A stretch of DNA of 64,000 bases, taken from positions 31,941,869-32,005,868 of the forward strand of contig OX243824.1 in NCBI GenBank assembly GCA_945859605.1. Reading direction: 5' to 3'. Positions 1 to 11,032 of this stretch are shown here, piece after piece. Below the pieces are notes generated by a model, which saw only the letters and a list, made by a program, of their open reading frames with translations, did not search any database and was not told the origin of the DNA. The DNA is from Lumbricus rubellus. Its lineage: Eukaryota > Annelida > Clitellata > Crassiclitellata > Lumbricidae. The translations under genes and the position numbers were made by a program. How positions within the stretch are numbered: the first letter of the stretch is position 1; each line of letters opens with the position of its first letter.

Positions 1-837
1 TGCCATTTAGAGATTGGTTAGGCATGCGTACTCTGCAGAAGCTTCTCCCGTTGTTTTGAACCTATATTGTCGTTGTTTGTCCTAGAATAGTCAATTTACA
101 TCTACTGTTATCCTATGCACCACCGGATCCCCCAGGCACATGCCCTTGAAACAGTTGCTTTCAAAATTCAAGCGTTATTACCGGGTCCTGTGTATAAACA
201 GTGCTGAAAAGGATGTGCGCATTGACTGTAGAAGAGTCAATGAAGAAATAAAAGATGCACATCCACCATCGTCTGAAGTTGTATCACCCTCGCCTTTCAT
301 TTGAGTGATCAACTCTATCAATTCTGTGGGTAGATTCATACACTACAAGGGGGAGGGCTTAGGACAATGCTGTGTAGTACCATACCGTATTTCAGAATTC
401 TTTGTACAGTTCCGAATGCCTTAAATTGGTATAAGACGTGTGGTTGTTCCTTTGCCACTTGTAGTCTCCCTTGCGAGACTTATTGCATCTTGTGACAGCA
501 ATGGGAGATCCCTTCGGTGGGATCGAACTGTACCGGATGCGTAAATATTCCATGCAGACAACTTCTCGATGAGCTCGTATGATGACAATAAGTTATAATC
601 ACAGGCTACATGAGAGTTACTGTCTGGTAGTTTGGGAGGAAATGTTCTACACCATTTTCTGCCTTGTTAGTGTAGTGTATTTTTGAAACTAGTACATGTG
701 TCCAGTTCTTAAGTCTGCACTGCCTTGTTTAATGAATTTCAAGTGGTTATACTTCTTGATACTCGAACGTCCTTTTAAACTTATCATATTTTGCTTCATC
801 AATAGACTGTGATGTGCTGAGTAGTAGGAAAGTTAAC
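1..837. other. non-coding flank
   Basis: No open frame with recognisable protein similarity, no RNA gene and no clear repeat could be seen in this stretch. It is A+T-rich unique-looking sequence. Confidence 0.5.
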
Positions 838-1083
838 AAGCTGGGGGTGTTTTCCATTGAAGAAAAATCAGCTAATAAATCAGTTACAATGGCCAGTTAA
901 AATTCTTAGTTAATTGGATAAGCTGGAGGTGTTTTCCATTGAAGAAAAATCAGCTAATAAATCAGTTACAATGGCCAGTTAAAATTCTTAGTTACTTGGA
1001 TAAGCTGGCGGGTTTTCCATTGAAGAAAAAATCAGCTAATAAATCAGTTAAAATGGCCAGTTAAATTCTGAGTGTTTTAGATA
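838..1083. repeat. 82-bp tandem repeat, three copies
   Basis: Three head-to-tail copies start with AAGCTGG at 838, 920 and 1002, and a fourth start at 1083 begins a truncated unit. Spacing is 82, 82 and 81 bp. Copies 1 and 2 are almost identical and copy 3 has a few substitutions and small indels. No coding potential is seen. Confidence 0.9.
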
Positions 1084-1661
1084 AGCTGGCGCGGGATTAT
1101 AATTATATCAACCCATGTCAGCAGACCCTATCCTCGTCAGCCTACAAAAGTCGATGCCTATTACTGCGACAACCTCATTCATCCACGAGTCTGGCGTAGA
1201 AGCTATACGTTCTGTAGGCTTGCCTGTATCATTTACGGTGTTTCAGAATGAGAATTAAACGAAGATTATTATTATTACACTGACCTTGTATTCATTACGA
1301 CTGCCGTTCAATGTTTAATGTATTGTCAACAACAGGACCTGGTGACGACACGCATGGCCAGCTAGCATTCACTCGCAGCCTTGCGCTCATTCATGTCACT
1401 CTAACTATTTGTATAAGGCCAGAAATCACGCGCTGTAACGAGACGTACTATAAAAAATACAGTGTGTTGAGGGTTTCGCGTCCAATGCTCTATGACTAGT
1501 GGGTAAGCCGTTTCGCCCTGGCAAGGGCTCGTCAGAACACCTGTCAGGTATTGACGGCCTCCCCATCAACTGAGGGTCTTATGGCCTCTTAAAAATTTAA
1601 TAAGCTTACACGAGCCGGAGAAAAAAAAAGCTCAACGGCTTGACCGACGCAGCACTAGGGC
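1084..1661. other. non-coding; possible 3' UTR of the minus-strand bZIP exon
   Basis: No gene is seen here. The part next to 1662 lies just downstream of the minus-strand bZIP stop codon and contains an ATTAAA-type polyadenylation-like signal near 1601-1606 on that strand, so part of it may be 3' UTR. Confidence 0.3.
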
Positions 1662-1853
1662 CTAATCTATGTCGTCGGTAAGCGAGGTCATCTCAGTCTT
1701 AAGACGTAAAATCTCAGACCTCAGACGATCGTTCTCTTCCTTAGTTGCATTAAGGTTAGCCACCATTTCTCTCACTCGCTGCTTTTGTTTTCTCTCCTTA
1801 TCGTTACCCTTTCGAAGCTTATTTTTTGTTCTTGCTAACTCCAGTTCTTTCGC
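1662..1853 (-). CDS. probable last exon of a bZIP (CHOP/DDIT3- or C/EBP-like) transcription factor
   Basis: An open minus-strand frame of 63 codons ends at TAG (1664-1662). It encodes a charged, basic N-terminal half (Lys/Arg-rich, with KNKLRKGNDKERKQKQR) running into a coiled coil. Taking ENDRLRSEILRLKTEM as reference, the heptad a positions read Val, Leu, Asn, Ile, Met and the d positions Met, Thr, Leu, Leu, Leu. The buried Asn at an a position is a bZIP hallmark. The frame is closed upstream by an in-frame TAG whose AG can serve as a 3' splice site at 1854/1853, with a CTAAC branch-like sequence 13 bases before it, so I read this as a terminal exon. The basic region lacks the perfect N-x7-R signature, so DNA contact may be altered, as in CHOP. 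Upstream exons were not found. A pseudogene fragment is possible. Confidence 0.45.
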   Translation of the reverse strand, partial: AKELELARTKNKLRKGNDKERKQKQRVREMVANLNATKEENDRLRSEILRLKTEMTSLTDDID

Positions 1854-4816
1854 CTATATGTGGTTAGCTTTTTCACCAACCAAGGACGAAAGAAATTGTT
1901 GCAGACTTCCAGCCATTATACAGAATCCGTCACAGGACAGCAAAATCCGTCACGGATGTGACAAATTTTTCTCCGGTCACGCATTAATATATACCGTCAC
2001 GTGATTCAAAACCTTCGAGAACGATCGAGAAGCTGATGCAACGTGTACATTCACCATAGGCTACCGAGGTGGCTGCAGCCGCTGGCTTAAGGCGGATGTA
2101 AATAGGGCACGCAGAGTATGGTGCGCCAATGGGATAAAACGGCTTGCTATTAATAGATCGAACGTTCGAGAATATTACGTCAATTGATGCGCAACGCATC
2201 CAGTCAAACAGATCTTATTCTATCCAATGCAATTTGAACAAAAAATGTCCTTGGCCAAAAAACTTGTCTCTCTACTATTGTTCATGTCTCTGCTGTATGA
2301 GACAGACAACTTGTTAGGTCATGCACACACACACAGACACGCACACATAGACACGCACAAATAGACAGACACACACAGAGAAACACATACACACAGACAC
2401 GCACACAAAGACAGACGCACACATAGACATCCACGCACACACACAGACACACACACCTCGCGCGCGCACGAGCTGGGCAGCAGAAATAACACCAAACAGG
2501 CACAGAATGGAAGATTTCTCTGCGGTAGGTCTACATGTCAATCAACGATTAGCATAATTTATTCCCGTGTTGGGGACCAGCTCAACATAAACTTAAACGG
2601 CCACGGGATTGGCTCAAAATCAATCAGTCGTAGGCCTATATGCAAGAGCATTATGTTTCGTCTATATAAAATAATATAGCTTCGAAAAACGATCGTAATC
2701 ATGGAACTTAATTCCGAAATATATATATATATTCTCGTTCAACATACAACCTGTATCCTACGATCTTCGATACACAGCCTAGTTCAGAGTCTTCGGAAAC
2801 GACCACAACAGCAGCGAAACGAATACAAGAATACTTAACTAAACTTAGGTCATGTTAACTTAACTAAAACAACTGGAGTTTTGGTCGAGAAACAAAATCA
2901 ACATCGACAACAGACCCACACGACATTTGTCAAAAACTCGGCAACGCCCCACTAGGAGCAAGCTTAGGCCTATATAGATACAACACAAACCAGTTCTGCC
3001 TTCGCACTTAGTCAAGCATATCGCTGGCGATCCATAGACAGTTCTTCGTTAAAAACTATCCCTCGTCATGCAAGCAAGCAGACTTCTTATAATTTTTTTG
3101 TCTAATACTTGTCAAGTCTTTATTATGAACCCATGAATTGTAGTATATATATTCGTTTAATGTGGGGGAAAAACACAGGTTGACAAAACCGCAACTCAGT
3201 TACATGGAAGGGAAAGTACTACGGGTTAGAGAGTCGCTTGTTGAGAAGGCTCTTGGAATAATCCTTCGGTGGCAACTCAAACACACCCCCACGTGTAACC
3301 CTATTGGTCTGGGAGGAAGTAGAAAATGGACTCGACTTTAAAAAAAACTATTCATTTATTGGCTATATACAGCAGCTGTGTATAGCCAAATTCAATGCCT
3401 TTGCAGAAAATGACCGTAGCATCAGACATGCATGTTCCACCATCAGCACACAAAGAATCGTTGCAGCAGACCTAATGAAAGTCTCCGTGTGCCAAGAACA
3501 TCGACAACTCATCAAACCTTCGCCAACAGAGCAAAAGACACCAGCACAGCAGAACGGTCGGTCGTCAGCCAGTCAACAAAGAAACAGTGTCTGTGGAAAG
3601 TGACCAGCTACATGATTTATAGCACACGAACAGGTATTTTCACGTCAATCACATCTTCATAATTAGCATGTGTAAGAAGACATTCCCACACGTAGCAAAG
3701 TCTTCTGTTATGTGCATTTTAAATGCATGCAATTAGACTGCAAGAATACTTATATAGGAAATACAGTCATTTCCAGTCGCCTAAATCAGTACAACTCACT
3801 TCTTACTTGTATGGATGAGTGAAACATGCTGACGCTGATGAGAGTTGAGCAATCTTTGACTATTACATCCGATGTGACTATTACATCCGAATATTAACAG
3901 GATTCTAAGCCAACTGCTTTATTATGTGTTCGCTTTCTGCTCAGCAGAGAATTAATCAAATAAATTTATAAAATTGTGAACTTCATTAAGGTTATGTGCT
4001 TTCTAAAACAAGAACTGTTTTTGGTGAATGAGTTTTCTTGTTTGCTAGAAATACTTTTGGTAACCCTCTTCTTGTATCGGTGCTCTATGCACTCTGCTCA
4101 GTCATTGGTATCATTCCGTTCTCAATTTAAAATTCAACTCTTTCTAGTTGCTCATTGGCTGCCTGCTCACTCTGCTATGGACTGATATTCTGGAGATTGA
4201 CTGGGTGATGGCTTAATTTTGGTGTGCTTTGTGCATTAAAAACCACACCACTGAAATGAGTAATTGCAATAAATACTATCTTATAAATTCTGTGAGTCAT
4301 AAGATTCCATAGATTACTGTGTATTATGGTAATCCAATGTGGATGTACAGTAGGCTACACTGCCAAGTGGTGACAAAGTGCAGTGTTGATTTTTCAGAAG
4401 TAATTTGAAAAACTATGTTCAGGAGTAATGGAGTTTTTCAAAATATTTATGAACTGTATTTTCTAGGCGTATTTTCAAAATATCATTCAAACAGTTTTTT
4501 ATTTTGTATTCTGAAAAGGATTTTGAGAACTAATTTGCCCATCACTGACTACATTATTGTAAATAGTGACAGTTGATCTACTTTTCTGGAGACTTGTTAT
4601 CGAATTTACTGAACAAAATTAACTGCATTTGTTGAGAATGAATATGTTCTATTTTGAATGATTTATTTAAATTTATCTAATCAAATGATCATTTCAGTGA
4701 CCACATCCAACAGGGTAATGTGCCGAAAATTTCTTGGGGGAAGTGACTTAGCAAATCAATCATTTGAACTGTAATTTTTCATTGCATTTTGTCATCTGTT
4801 TAAGGTAGCGAAAGAA
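1854..4816. other. intergenic or intronic sequence
   Basis: No protein family was recognised in either strand. It contains a CA-rich microsatellite and scattered TAGGCCTA octamers. Short open frames at 3304-3603 and 3976-4185 show no motif or codon pattern that I can support as genes. Confidence 0.4.
2320..2460. repeat. imperfect (CA)n / CACACAGACACG microsatellite
   Basis: About 140 bp of CA repeats interrupted by GA and TA steps. The open frames seen across it are by-products of the repeat. Confidence 0.9.
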
Positions 4817-5869
4817 ATGGATGAAGTTTTATCGACAGAGGACCAGATTGTTTACGACATCGCAAAGATTGTAACTGCAGACAACCCGAATGTTGAAAAG
4901 AAGGACAAAGCTATCATACACGATTGCATCATCTGTTTGAAATCGTTTGCTTGTAAAGGCGACCTCAACGTTCATTCAAGGATCCACACAGGTGAGAAAC
5001 CATACCAGTGCGATACCTGTGGCAAGCTGTTCATCCAACTTGGTCATCTTCAAATGCACATTCGAAGTCACACCGGTGAAAAGCCGTTCAAGTGTGACGT
5101 ATGCGGTAAGTCGTTCATCCAGCGCAACTACCTGCAGATCCACGCACTGCGACACAGCGGAGAGAAGCAGTTCCAATGCCGACTCTGCGGGAAAGCGTTC
5201 AAACATCGGAACACGCTGAAGAAACATTTGCGCAGCCACACGTCGGAGAACTGCTTCGTGGAACCTCTTCTCCCCGACGGTGTGGGTGCGAGAGGAGCCA
5301 AGGGAAAGCGTCACCAGTGCACGTTCTGTCCTGAATCGTTTGCGTCGGCCGGAATTCTCAAGCTGCACGTGACGTCGCACACGGGGGAAAGTCCGTACAA
5401 GTGCAAGTCGTGCGACAAGTCGTTCGCCAGCAAGGGTAACCTCAACACTCACACGAAAATCCACACCGGAGAGAAACCGTACGCGTGTAAGCTGTGCGAG
5501 AAATCGTTCAGTCACAAGGGCAACTACAACACGCACATGCGCAGTCACACCGGCGAGAAACCGTACAAGTGCAACTTATGCGAGCGTTCGTACAATCGAC
5601 ACGAACAGCTGAAGAACCACGTTCGTAGCCACACCGGCGAGAAGCCGTACAAATGCGTTTCATGCGGACGTTCGTTCAGCGTGCAGGGTGCACTAAAGAT
5701 GCACATGAGGATCCATTCCGGGGAGAAGCCGTACAAATGCTCGGTGTGCAACCAATCGTTCAGTATACAAAGCACGTTGAAGCGACACCAGCGAACGCAC
5801 ACTGGCGAGAAACCGTACAAGTGCAAGCTGTGCGATAAATGCTTCAGCGATGCGGGTCACTTAAAGTGA
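4817..5869 (+). CDS. C2H2 zinc-finger protein (interrupted in finger 11)
   Basis: Single open frame of 350 codons. A 44-residue acidic leader is followed by tandem C2H2 fingers with TGEKPY/F linkers. I count ten complete fingers: CIIC..., CDTC..., CDVC..., CRLC..., then a ~20-residue spacer near residues 150-170, then CTFC, CKSC, CKLC, CNLC, CVSC and CSVC. An eleventh finger (CKLC) is cut by TGA at 5867-5869, where the conserved position between the last Leu-Lys and the first finger His usually holds Arg; CGA to TGA is the simplest route. The frame continues open beyond the stop with two good and two degenerate fingers to 6385. The protein should be a nuclear sequence-specific DNA binder with an unknown target. 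The start ATG is the first in the frame; a YYYAG acceptor-like site just upstream (4803) suggests a 5' non-coding exon. Confidence 0.85.
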   Translation: MDEVLSTEDQIVYDIAKIVTADNPNVEKKDKAIIHDCIICLKSFACKGDLNVHSRIHTGEKPYQCDTCGKLFIQLGHLQMHIRSHTGEKPFKCDVCGKSFIQRNYLQIHALRHSGEKQFQCRLCGKAFKHRNTLKKHLRSHTSENCFVEPLLPDGVGARGAKGKRHQCTFCPESFASAGILKLHVTSHTGESPYKCKSCDKSFASKGNLNTHTKIHTGEKPYACKLCEKSFSHKGNYNTHMRSHTGEKPYKCNLCERSYNRHEQLKNHVRSHTGEKPYKCVSCGRSFSVQGALKMHMRIHSGEKPYKCSVCNQSFSIQSTLKRHQRTHTGEKPYKCKLCDKCFSDAGHLK

Positions 5870-6385
5870 CACGAAAGAACGCACAGCAGGCAGTACAAGT
5901 GTCGACTGTGTGAGAAAACATTCAGCCAGATCACGTCTATGAAGCTACACATGCAGGTCCACGTTGAGGAGAAATCCTTCAAGTGTCGGTTGTGTGACAA
6001 ATCGTTTTTCAGCAAGATAGCTCTGTTGGTCCACGCTCAGGGCCACAAGGGAGAAAAGGTGTTAGAATGCCGGTTGGGAGAGAAACCTCTTTGCTCGTCG
6101 GACTTCAGCGCGTTGATGGAAAACAGCCGACGGACTTTTCTTGAGACTCTGAAGCGAGTCCATCGATTTGGACGGAATAGGAAGAAACTGCGGCAATACA
6201 AAGGTCACACGCTGAGAATTCTGCACAGACGAAAGCGATCGTTGCAGAAAGATTCGCATCGAAAGACCGAGTCTTCGGACGGTGTCAGATATTCGTACAA
6301 CGAGAGACCGTACGGCTGTGGACTTTGCCTCGATACGTTCCGGACTAAAGTGGACACTGTTCAGCACCATTGTCTCTACCATTGA
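5870..6385 (+). pseudogene. 3' continuation of the zinc-finger gene after the in-frame TGA
   Basis: This is the same frame as 4817-5869. It completes finger 11, encodes two further fingers (CRLCEKTF..., CRLCDKSF...), a degenerate one lacking its second Cys, a basic linker rich in Arg/Lys, and a last finger-like CGLC...HHCLYH before TGA. The retained C2H2 spacing shows that the stop is recent. It is either a lost tail, a polymorphic allele or an assembly error. Confidence 0.7.
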
Positions 6386-6407
6386 ATTGCACACATTTAC
6401 CATTCTG

Positions 6408-6650
6408 TGGGGCGTGGTGGTGTAGTCGCTATGTTCGTTGTCTTGCAGCCGAAGAGTTGCAGGTTCGAATCCACTCTAAAGCCACCACGTAGGGACCTTG
6501 AGCAGGTCCTCGCTTGCAAATGCTCAAGCGCTTCGGCATGAAACTTCGATTCAGTGTCCACGCTGTGGGGCGTGGTGGTGTAGTCGCTATGTTCGTTGCA
6601 GCCGACCATTCAGTGTCCACGCTGTTATCGGGAGCGCTTCTGAGTATAAA
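6408..6650 (+). mobile_element. tRNA-derived SINE (family A), plus orientation, head partly duplicated
   Basis: The head starts GGGGCGTGGTGGTGTAGTCG (A-box-like) and carries a B box GGTTCGAATCC about 60 bp later, the two internal pol III promoter blocks. The tail ends with GGGAGCGCTTCTGAGTA. A second partial head (from 6568) and a second copy of the TTCAGTGTCCACGCTG segment make an internal duplication. It lies only ~20 bp after the zinc-finger frame ends. Related copies occur in minus orientation at 28.0, 29.2, 43.8, 45.8, 47.4 and 59.1 kb. Confidence 0.8.
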
Positions 6651-7726
6651 TATCTTGAATGGGGGATTTACCAAGTGCCCATACATACATACATAAATTT
6701 ATGTCTGCAAGTTTATTGTAGTAGGCAGCATGCTGTACTATCAATTGATAGGTCAGGGTTCAGATCCTCTGTGTTGTTCCAGATCTCTGCTCCTCTTGCA
6801 CTCTGTTGAACTCTGCTGTTATGAATACACCGACCGTACACTGTTGATGGGAAGATGAGGCTGCGAGGGAGAGGACTGGCCACCCACCCTTGTACGCTGA
6901 GGCTAGGATATTATGGGGTCGCTAACACTTCATACCTATGGCTGTCTCAGGGGCTACCTCCTTTTTCTGTCTATAATCTGTACACTGAGCGCTTCGTCAA
7001 TTTCTATGACCGATAGTGTTAGCGTTTCTATGGAGTTAAGATGATCGCTTAGAGATTGGAAACTGCTCTTAAATGGCTATTGTTGCATGAATTTTCATAT
7101 GAGTAACTTCATTGTCTATTCATTCGCATGACTTTGAAACGTTGATGTTCATACATTTCAACTTCGTCGCCCAATGCAACTTGACTTTGGTTTACTCAAC
7201 CCATCAGATTTCATTTGTTGCAGTGTTATAGTTTGCTGTGCATGAATGAAAACTGATCAAGATACGTAGAAATTTGCATTTCGATGATTTTTTTAATGCA
7301 CGATAAAATCAGCAAAGAAAACATTCCGTAGGGTAGGCTACATGTATAATGATTATTTGCATTGATTGTGAAAGTTTATTCTGCACCCATTAAAGATTTG
7401 TCATCTGTGTGCACTGACTGTCAATATTATTGCCAATTGATGCTATCTGTTTGACTCGATTTAAATTGTAGATGCAGCAGTTAAACAAAAGACCAAGTGC
7501 TTTTGCTATCCCTAACATCCTTTTTAGCCAATCATAATTATGTATACTTGTATTAAACCACAGCATTATAGTACCTACTGTGTCAGTAGTACCGGTATTA
7601 TAATAGTACCTATATTATACTGTGTCTGTATGTGAACCCTTGTTAATTTTTTTCATATCGGTAACTCCTATGAAATATGATTTCATAGAATAACAAATTT
7701 TAACTTAAACAGAACTTTGGATGATG
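6651..7726. other. non-coding sequence
   Basis: A short ATAC run lies at 6683-6696. Nothing else was recognised here on either strand. Confidence 0.4.
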
Positions 7727-7734
7727 CACAATAG

Positions 7735-8915
7735 TAGGGTTACCATAAGTGCTCAGATGAAAAAGAGGACACATAAAATGGTCATCCGGTTACCATCCCG
7801 TAGCCGACTACGCCAATGCAGAGTGGTGTACAAAAAAGTAATAGACCTCTATTGTTCTTATTGTACATGGTTTCAATTCAAACATTATCGAGTGAGTTTT
7901 CAGTGCTTCAGTTAAGTAGCCTACACATTACTGTTTTGATTGTACACAGAACAAAACAGTGACCAACTCTCAAAGAGTAGTGACATCTCATCCTGAGTCA
8001 TTTTCATCACAATCGTCCGAATTTTAGGAAATTGAGGATATGAGGTTGGCATAATAACATTTAGCGTGTCCTAACTGTCTGTTAAGAAAATTGACCTGTT
8101 CAAGCTTCCTCCCTACTGATTTTCCAAGTTTTGACGCACTCTGTTCTAAAGATGAATCTGCTCTTTTTCGCTCAATCCTCTTAAATCCATGTCACGTTCT
8201 TCACGACCTCCTCCCTCCACATAAGGATGATAAAGTTAGGCCTACTCCTAGCAATACACGACCCAGACCACATAATCTGACCCTTCATAGAGTCTAGAGA
8301 TGATTCCTTTGCCAAAAGAAGTTTTATTTTGAGAATGTTATTTAATTTCGCATAAATGGTTTTTAAAAAATATTTCTTCTGCAAACTGCTATGCGTTATT
8401 TCTTACTTACTTGCCATAGACTGCGCTTGGGGCTCGTAGAAATGATGGCCTTCAACAAGAATTATAGACTGGCTGCTGAGAAAACCTGTGCATTGGGCTT
8501 TCAGTGCGTCTGTTGTGCACTTACGTTTCGGTATCTTTTATGTCAATTTTTTTCGTGAAATTGAAAAAAAACCATTCGTTACCGTTATCATTATGTAGGC
8601 CTACAGTGTACCTAGCGTAATAGTTATACATTTGAAAAACCCGCCTCAGGAACCGGAAGTCCAATGGCAACCATGCATACTATTGATCTAAATATTGCAG
8701 GAACGCGTGTTTAGTTCACGGAACGGAATAGTAGGCCTATACATGTAGCCTATAACACGAAAAAGAATTACTTTTTAGAAAAGTATGCAAGATCGATCGG
8801 GGACGGGCGGGAAAACCCGGACAAAAGCCATATTTCTCGAAAGCCGCCCGGACGCTCCGGACAGCGGCCAAAAAAGAGGACGTGTCCGGGGAAACCCGGA
8901 CGCATGGTAACCCTA
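7735..8915. mobile_element. hAT-like non-autonomous DNA transposon (1181 bp)
   Basis: Terminal inverted repeats TAGGGTTACCAT at the left and ATGGTAACCCTA at the right, flanked by a perfect 8-bp duplication CACAATAG (7727-7734 and 8916-8923). Subterminal sequence at the right is rich in CCCGGAC and GTCCGG blocks, common in hAT ends. No transposase frame is visible inside, so it depends on another element. Confidence 0.85.
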
Positions 8916-9518
8916 CACAATAGGAAACAAGAATTTTAAAATTTAATGCTTGAATGAAATGTTACATGATGACATCATTATAACTTTCAAGGTTCTTCCT
9001 CTATTCCTATCTTGAACCAGACATTAAGCATTTCATTATGTTACCTAGGATTTGTTTTGCAGCTGTATTTCACTGTATTTCAGAGATTTTACGCTTGACC
9101 TTTGCTTTGAACTGCACTTGAATAGATATAGATCATTTAGACTGTACTGTGAGAGAGCTAAAGAATGTGATTGTAAATATGTATACATTAATGATGGGCT
9201 ACATTGGTTCCCAGTCTCTTTTAGAACACTAAAAGTTCGAACAAAGAGTGTGTGATGCAAGCTTCTAAATTAAGTGCTTGTACTGTTATACATTTTTGGA
9301 GTAAATCCATACGTCTGTGATAGATTCGTAACCGATGCATAAAGTTGAAAAACTTGTGACAGTGTTGATAGTATTTCTTGGCTTAGCAGGAAGATAAGCT
9401 TTTGGGAGATATTTGTGTGGCGCATGTATATTTAATTTCTTTCTGTCCTAATTACTATGGGCGCTGAAACGGGAGGCAATAACCCAAATCCCAAGCTGTA
9501 GGCCTATAGCACTTCCGA

Positions 9519-9646
9519 CAGTGTTGCCACTGAGGTTTCAAAAAAAACCATAGATTTCCTATAAAAAAAAACACAGAAAAACACAGACGTCGCCCGGCCG
9601 AAAAGTAAAGAAAATTTTATATTTTCGCCGGCAAAAAAATTGATGA

Positions 9647-9681
<35 letters not shown>

Positions 9682-9738
9682 TCATCCGGTCCGAAAAGTC
9701 AAAAAAATTTCTATTTTCGCCGACAAAAAAGTTGATGA

Positions 9739-9774
<36 letters not shown>

Positions 9775-10021
9775 TCATCCGGTCCGAAAAGTTAAAAAAA
9801 AAACCAGAAACCCAGACGAAAACCGAAAAAAACACAGATTTTTCAAAAAAAAACCAGAAACCCAGACGAAAACGGGAAAAAACACAGATTTTCCCAAAAA
9901 AACACAGAAATCCAGACGAAAACGGAAAAAAACACAGATTTTCCCAAAAAAAAACCCAGAAACACAGACGAAAGCAAAAAAACATAGATCTATGTGGAAA
10001 AACACAGCTGTGGCATCACTG
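9519..10021. mobile_element. hAT-like MITE (503 bp) with internal tandem repeats
   Basis: Ends CAGTGTTGCCAC and GTGGCATCACTG, flanked by a perfect 8-bp duplication ACTTCCGA (9511-9518 and 10022-10029). The left half has two ~113-bp repeats, each with a long T run bounded by GATGACC and AGTCATC. The right half has four ~55-bp repeats containing CAGACGAAAAC and AACACAGATTTT. No real coding sequence. Confidence 0.85.
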
Positions 10022-10204
10022 ACTTCCGATATATTTTGTTTCCGTAAACTGGAATTTCAATGATCGATGAAAACATGATAATAATTATACTGCTGACGTA
10101 TTGCAGTATCATTCAAAGTTGGATGTACAAATTAATTAACAGAAGTAGAAGTTGAATGAGCACAAAAAATCATGGTCATATGCTAAATTGTTACCGTAGA
10201 ACTA

Positions 10205-10210
10205 GAGGTT
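10205..10210. repeat. Polinton target-site duplication, left (GAGGTT)
   Basis: GAGGTT directly precedes the left terminus and is repeated exactly at 27324-27329 after the right terminus. Six base pairs is the size known for Polinton/Maverick integration. Confidence 0.95.
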
Positions 10211-10370
10211 AGTAGAGGTCATTGTAGCAAGCTCGGACATTTGACCAATACAGCCCTCACTTTCGTCCCATCTGACCTATACGGCCTTTACTTTCGTCCA
10301 TTTGACCAATACCAGCCTAAAAAATTGAGTGCCCGCGCAGTTTGACCAATACTATGCTTACTTTTTCATA
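10211..10370. repeat. Polinton left terminal inverted repeat
   Basis: It matches the reverse complement of 27172-27323 with a few mismatches and small gaps. Inside it, a ~30-bp motif (TTGACCAATACAGCC + TCACTTTCGTCC) recurs two to three times in tandem, like subterminal protein-binding sites. Confidence 0.9.
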
Positions 10371-10417
10371 TTCATGGAATATCCAACTCGGCTTAAAGAC
10401 AAGATATTCCAATAAAA

Positions 10418-10903
10418 ATGGACTACTCGAAGAAAACTGTTGTTGAATTACGAAAAATCGCCGAGGAGAGCGGCTTGGTTGGATATTTTACTAGACTGCG
10501 GAAAGCGGAGTTGATTGCTAAACTTGACGCTCACAACACACCTTCAATCTCGCCTAACGTTAGTTTGATCGACGCCGACGAACGCCCGTGCGAGATCATC
10601 GTCGTTGAGCGTCAACGCAATGGAAACTCATCTCCATGTGATGCATGTTTGATCAACACCGAAGAACGCCCATGCGAGATCATCACCGTTAATCGCCGAC
10701 GCAATGGAAACTCATCTCCATGTGACGCAAGTTTGATCGGCACCGACGAACGCCCATGCATGTATATCGTCGTTGAGTGTCTTCGCAATGGAACCCTGCG
10801 TAAATTTATTTTGCTCTGCGGTCCCAACGACCGCCCATGCGAGACTATCGGCGTTGATCGACAACGCAATGGAAACCCATCCTCGTGTGATGCAGGAGCG
10901 TGA
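10418..10903 (+). CDS. SAP-like domain protein with four Cys-containing 28-residue repeats (Polinton accessory)
   Basis: 161 codons. Residues 1-40 form a SAP/Rho_N-like helix-extended loop-helix module (pattern T-V-x-E-L-R-x-I-A...G...Y...L-R-K-A-E-L-I-A). Then come four repeats of ~28 residues containing ERPCEIIVVERQRNGNSSPC-like text, spaced 84, 84 and ~81 bp. The first module and even the ~20 bp before its ATG resemble the N-terminus of polB at the opposite end of the element, which has two such modules, so this looks like a terminal duplicate of the polB 5' end that gained a repeat tail. SAP-like modules usually bind DNA; binding to the element ends is a guess. The repeat tail matches nothing I know. 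It stands first after the left TIR. Confidence 0.6.
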   Translation: MDYSKKTVVELRKIAEESGLVGYFTRLRKAELIAKLDAHNTPSISPNVSLIDADERPCEIIVVERQRNGNSSPCDACLINTEERPCEIITVNRRRNGNSSPCDASLIGTDERPCMYIVVECLRNGTLRKFILLCGPNDRPCETIGVDRQRNGNPSSCDAGA

Positions 10904-11032
10904 GTGGACTACGACGTAGATATGGGATTACAATATCGCAAACGATTTTACACCGTTGGTTTATAATCGTCTTTGGACCAATCGAATATTATTATTTTTT
11001 CTCCAAACACGACATATTTTTTCATAATCGTC
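10904..11032. other. convergent intergenic gap between mini-gene and integrase
   Basis: 129 bp, AT-rich, with no gene. It separates the plus-strand SAP-like gene from the minus-strand integrase stop. Confidence 0.5.

Noticed and set aside
3304..3662. 99-codon and 76-codon overlapping frames
   Set aside because: No motif, no splice context and no recognised family; indistinguishable from chance.
4976..5548. 190-codon minus-strand frame
   Set aside because: Antisense shadow of the zinc-finger repeats.
9617..10005. Phe/Lys-rich frames
   Set aside because: By-products of T and A runs in a MITE.
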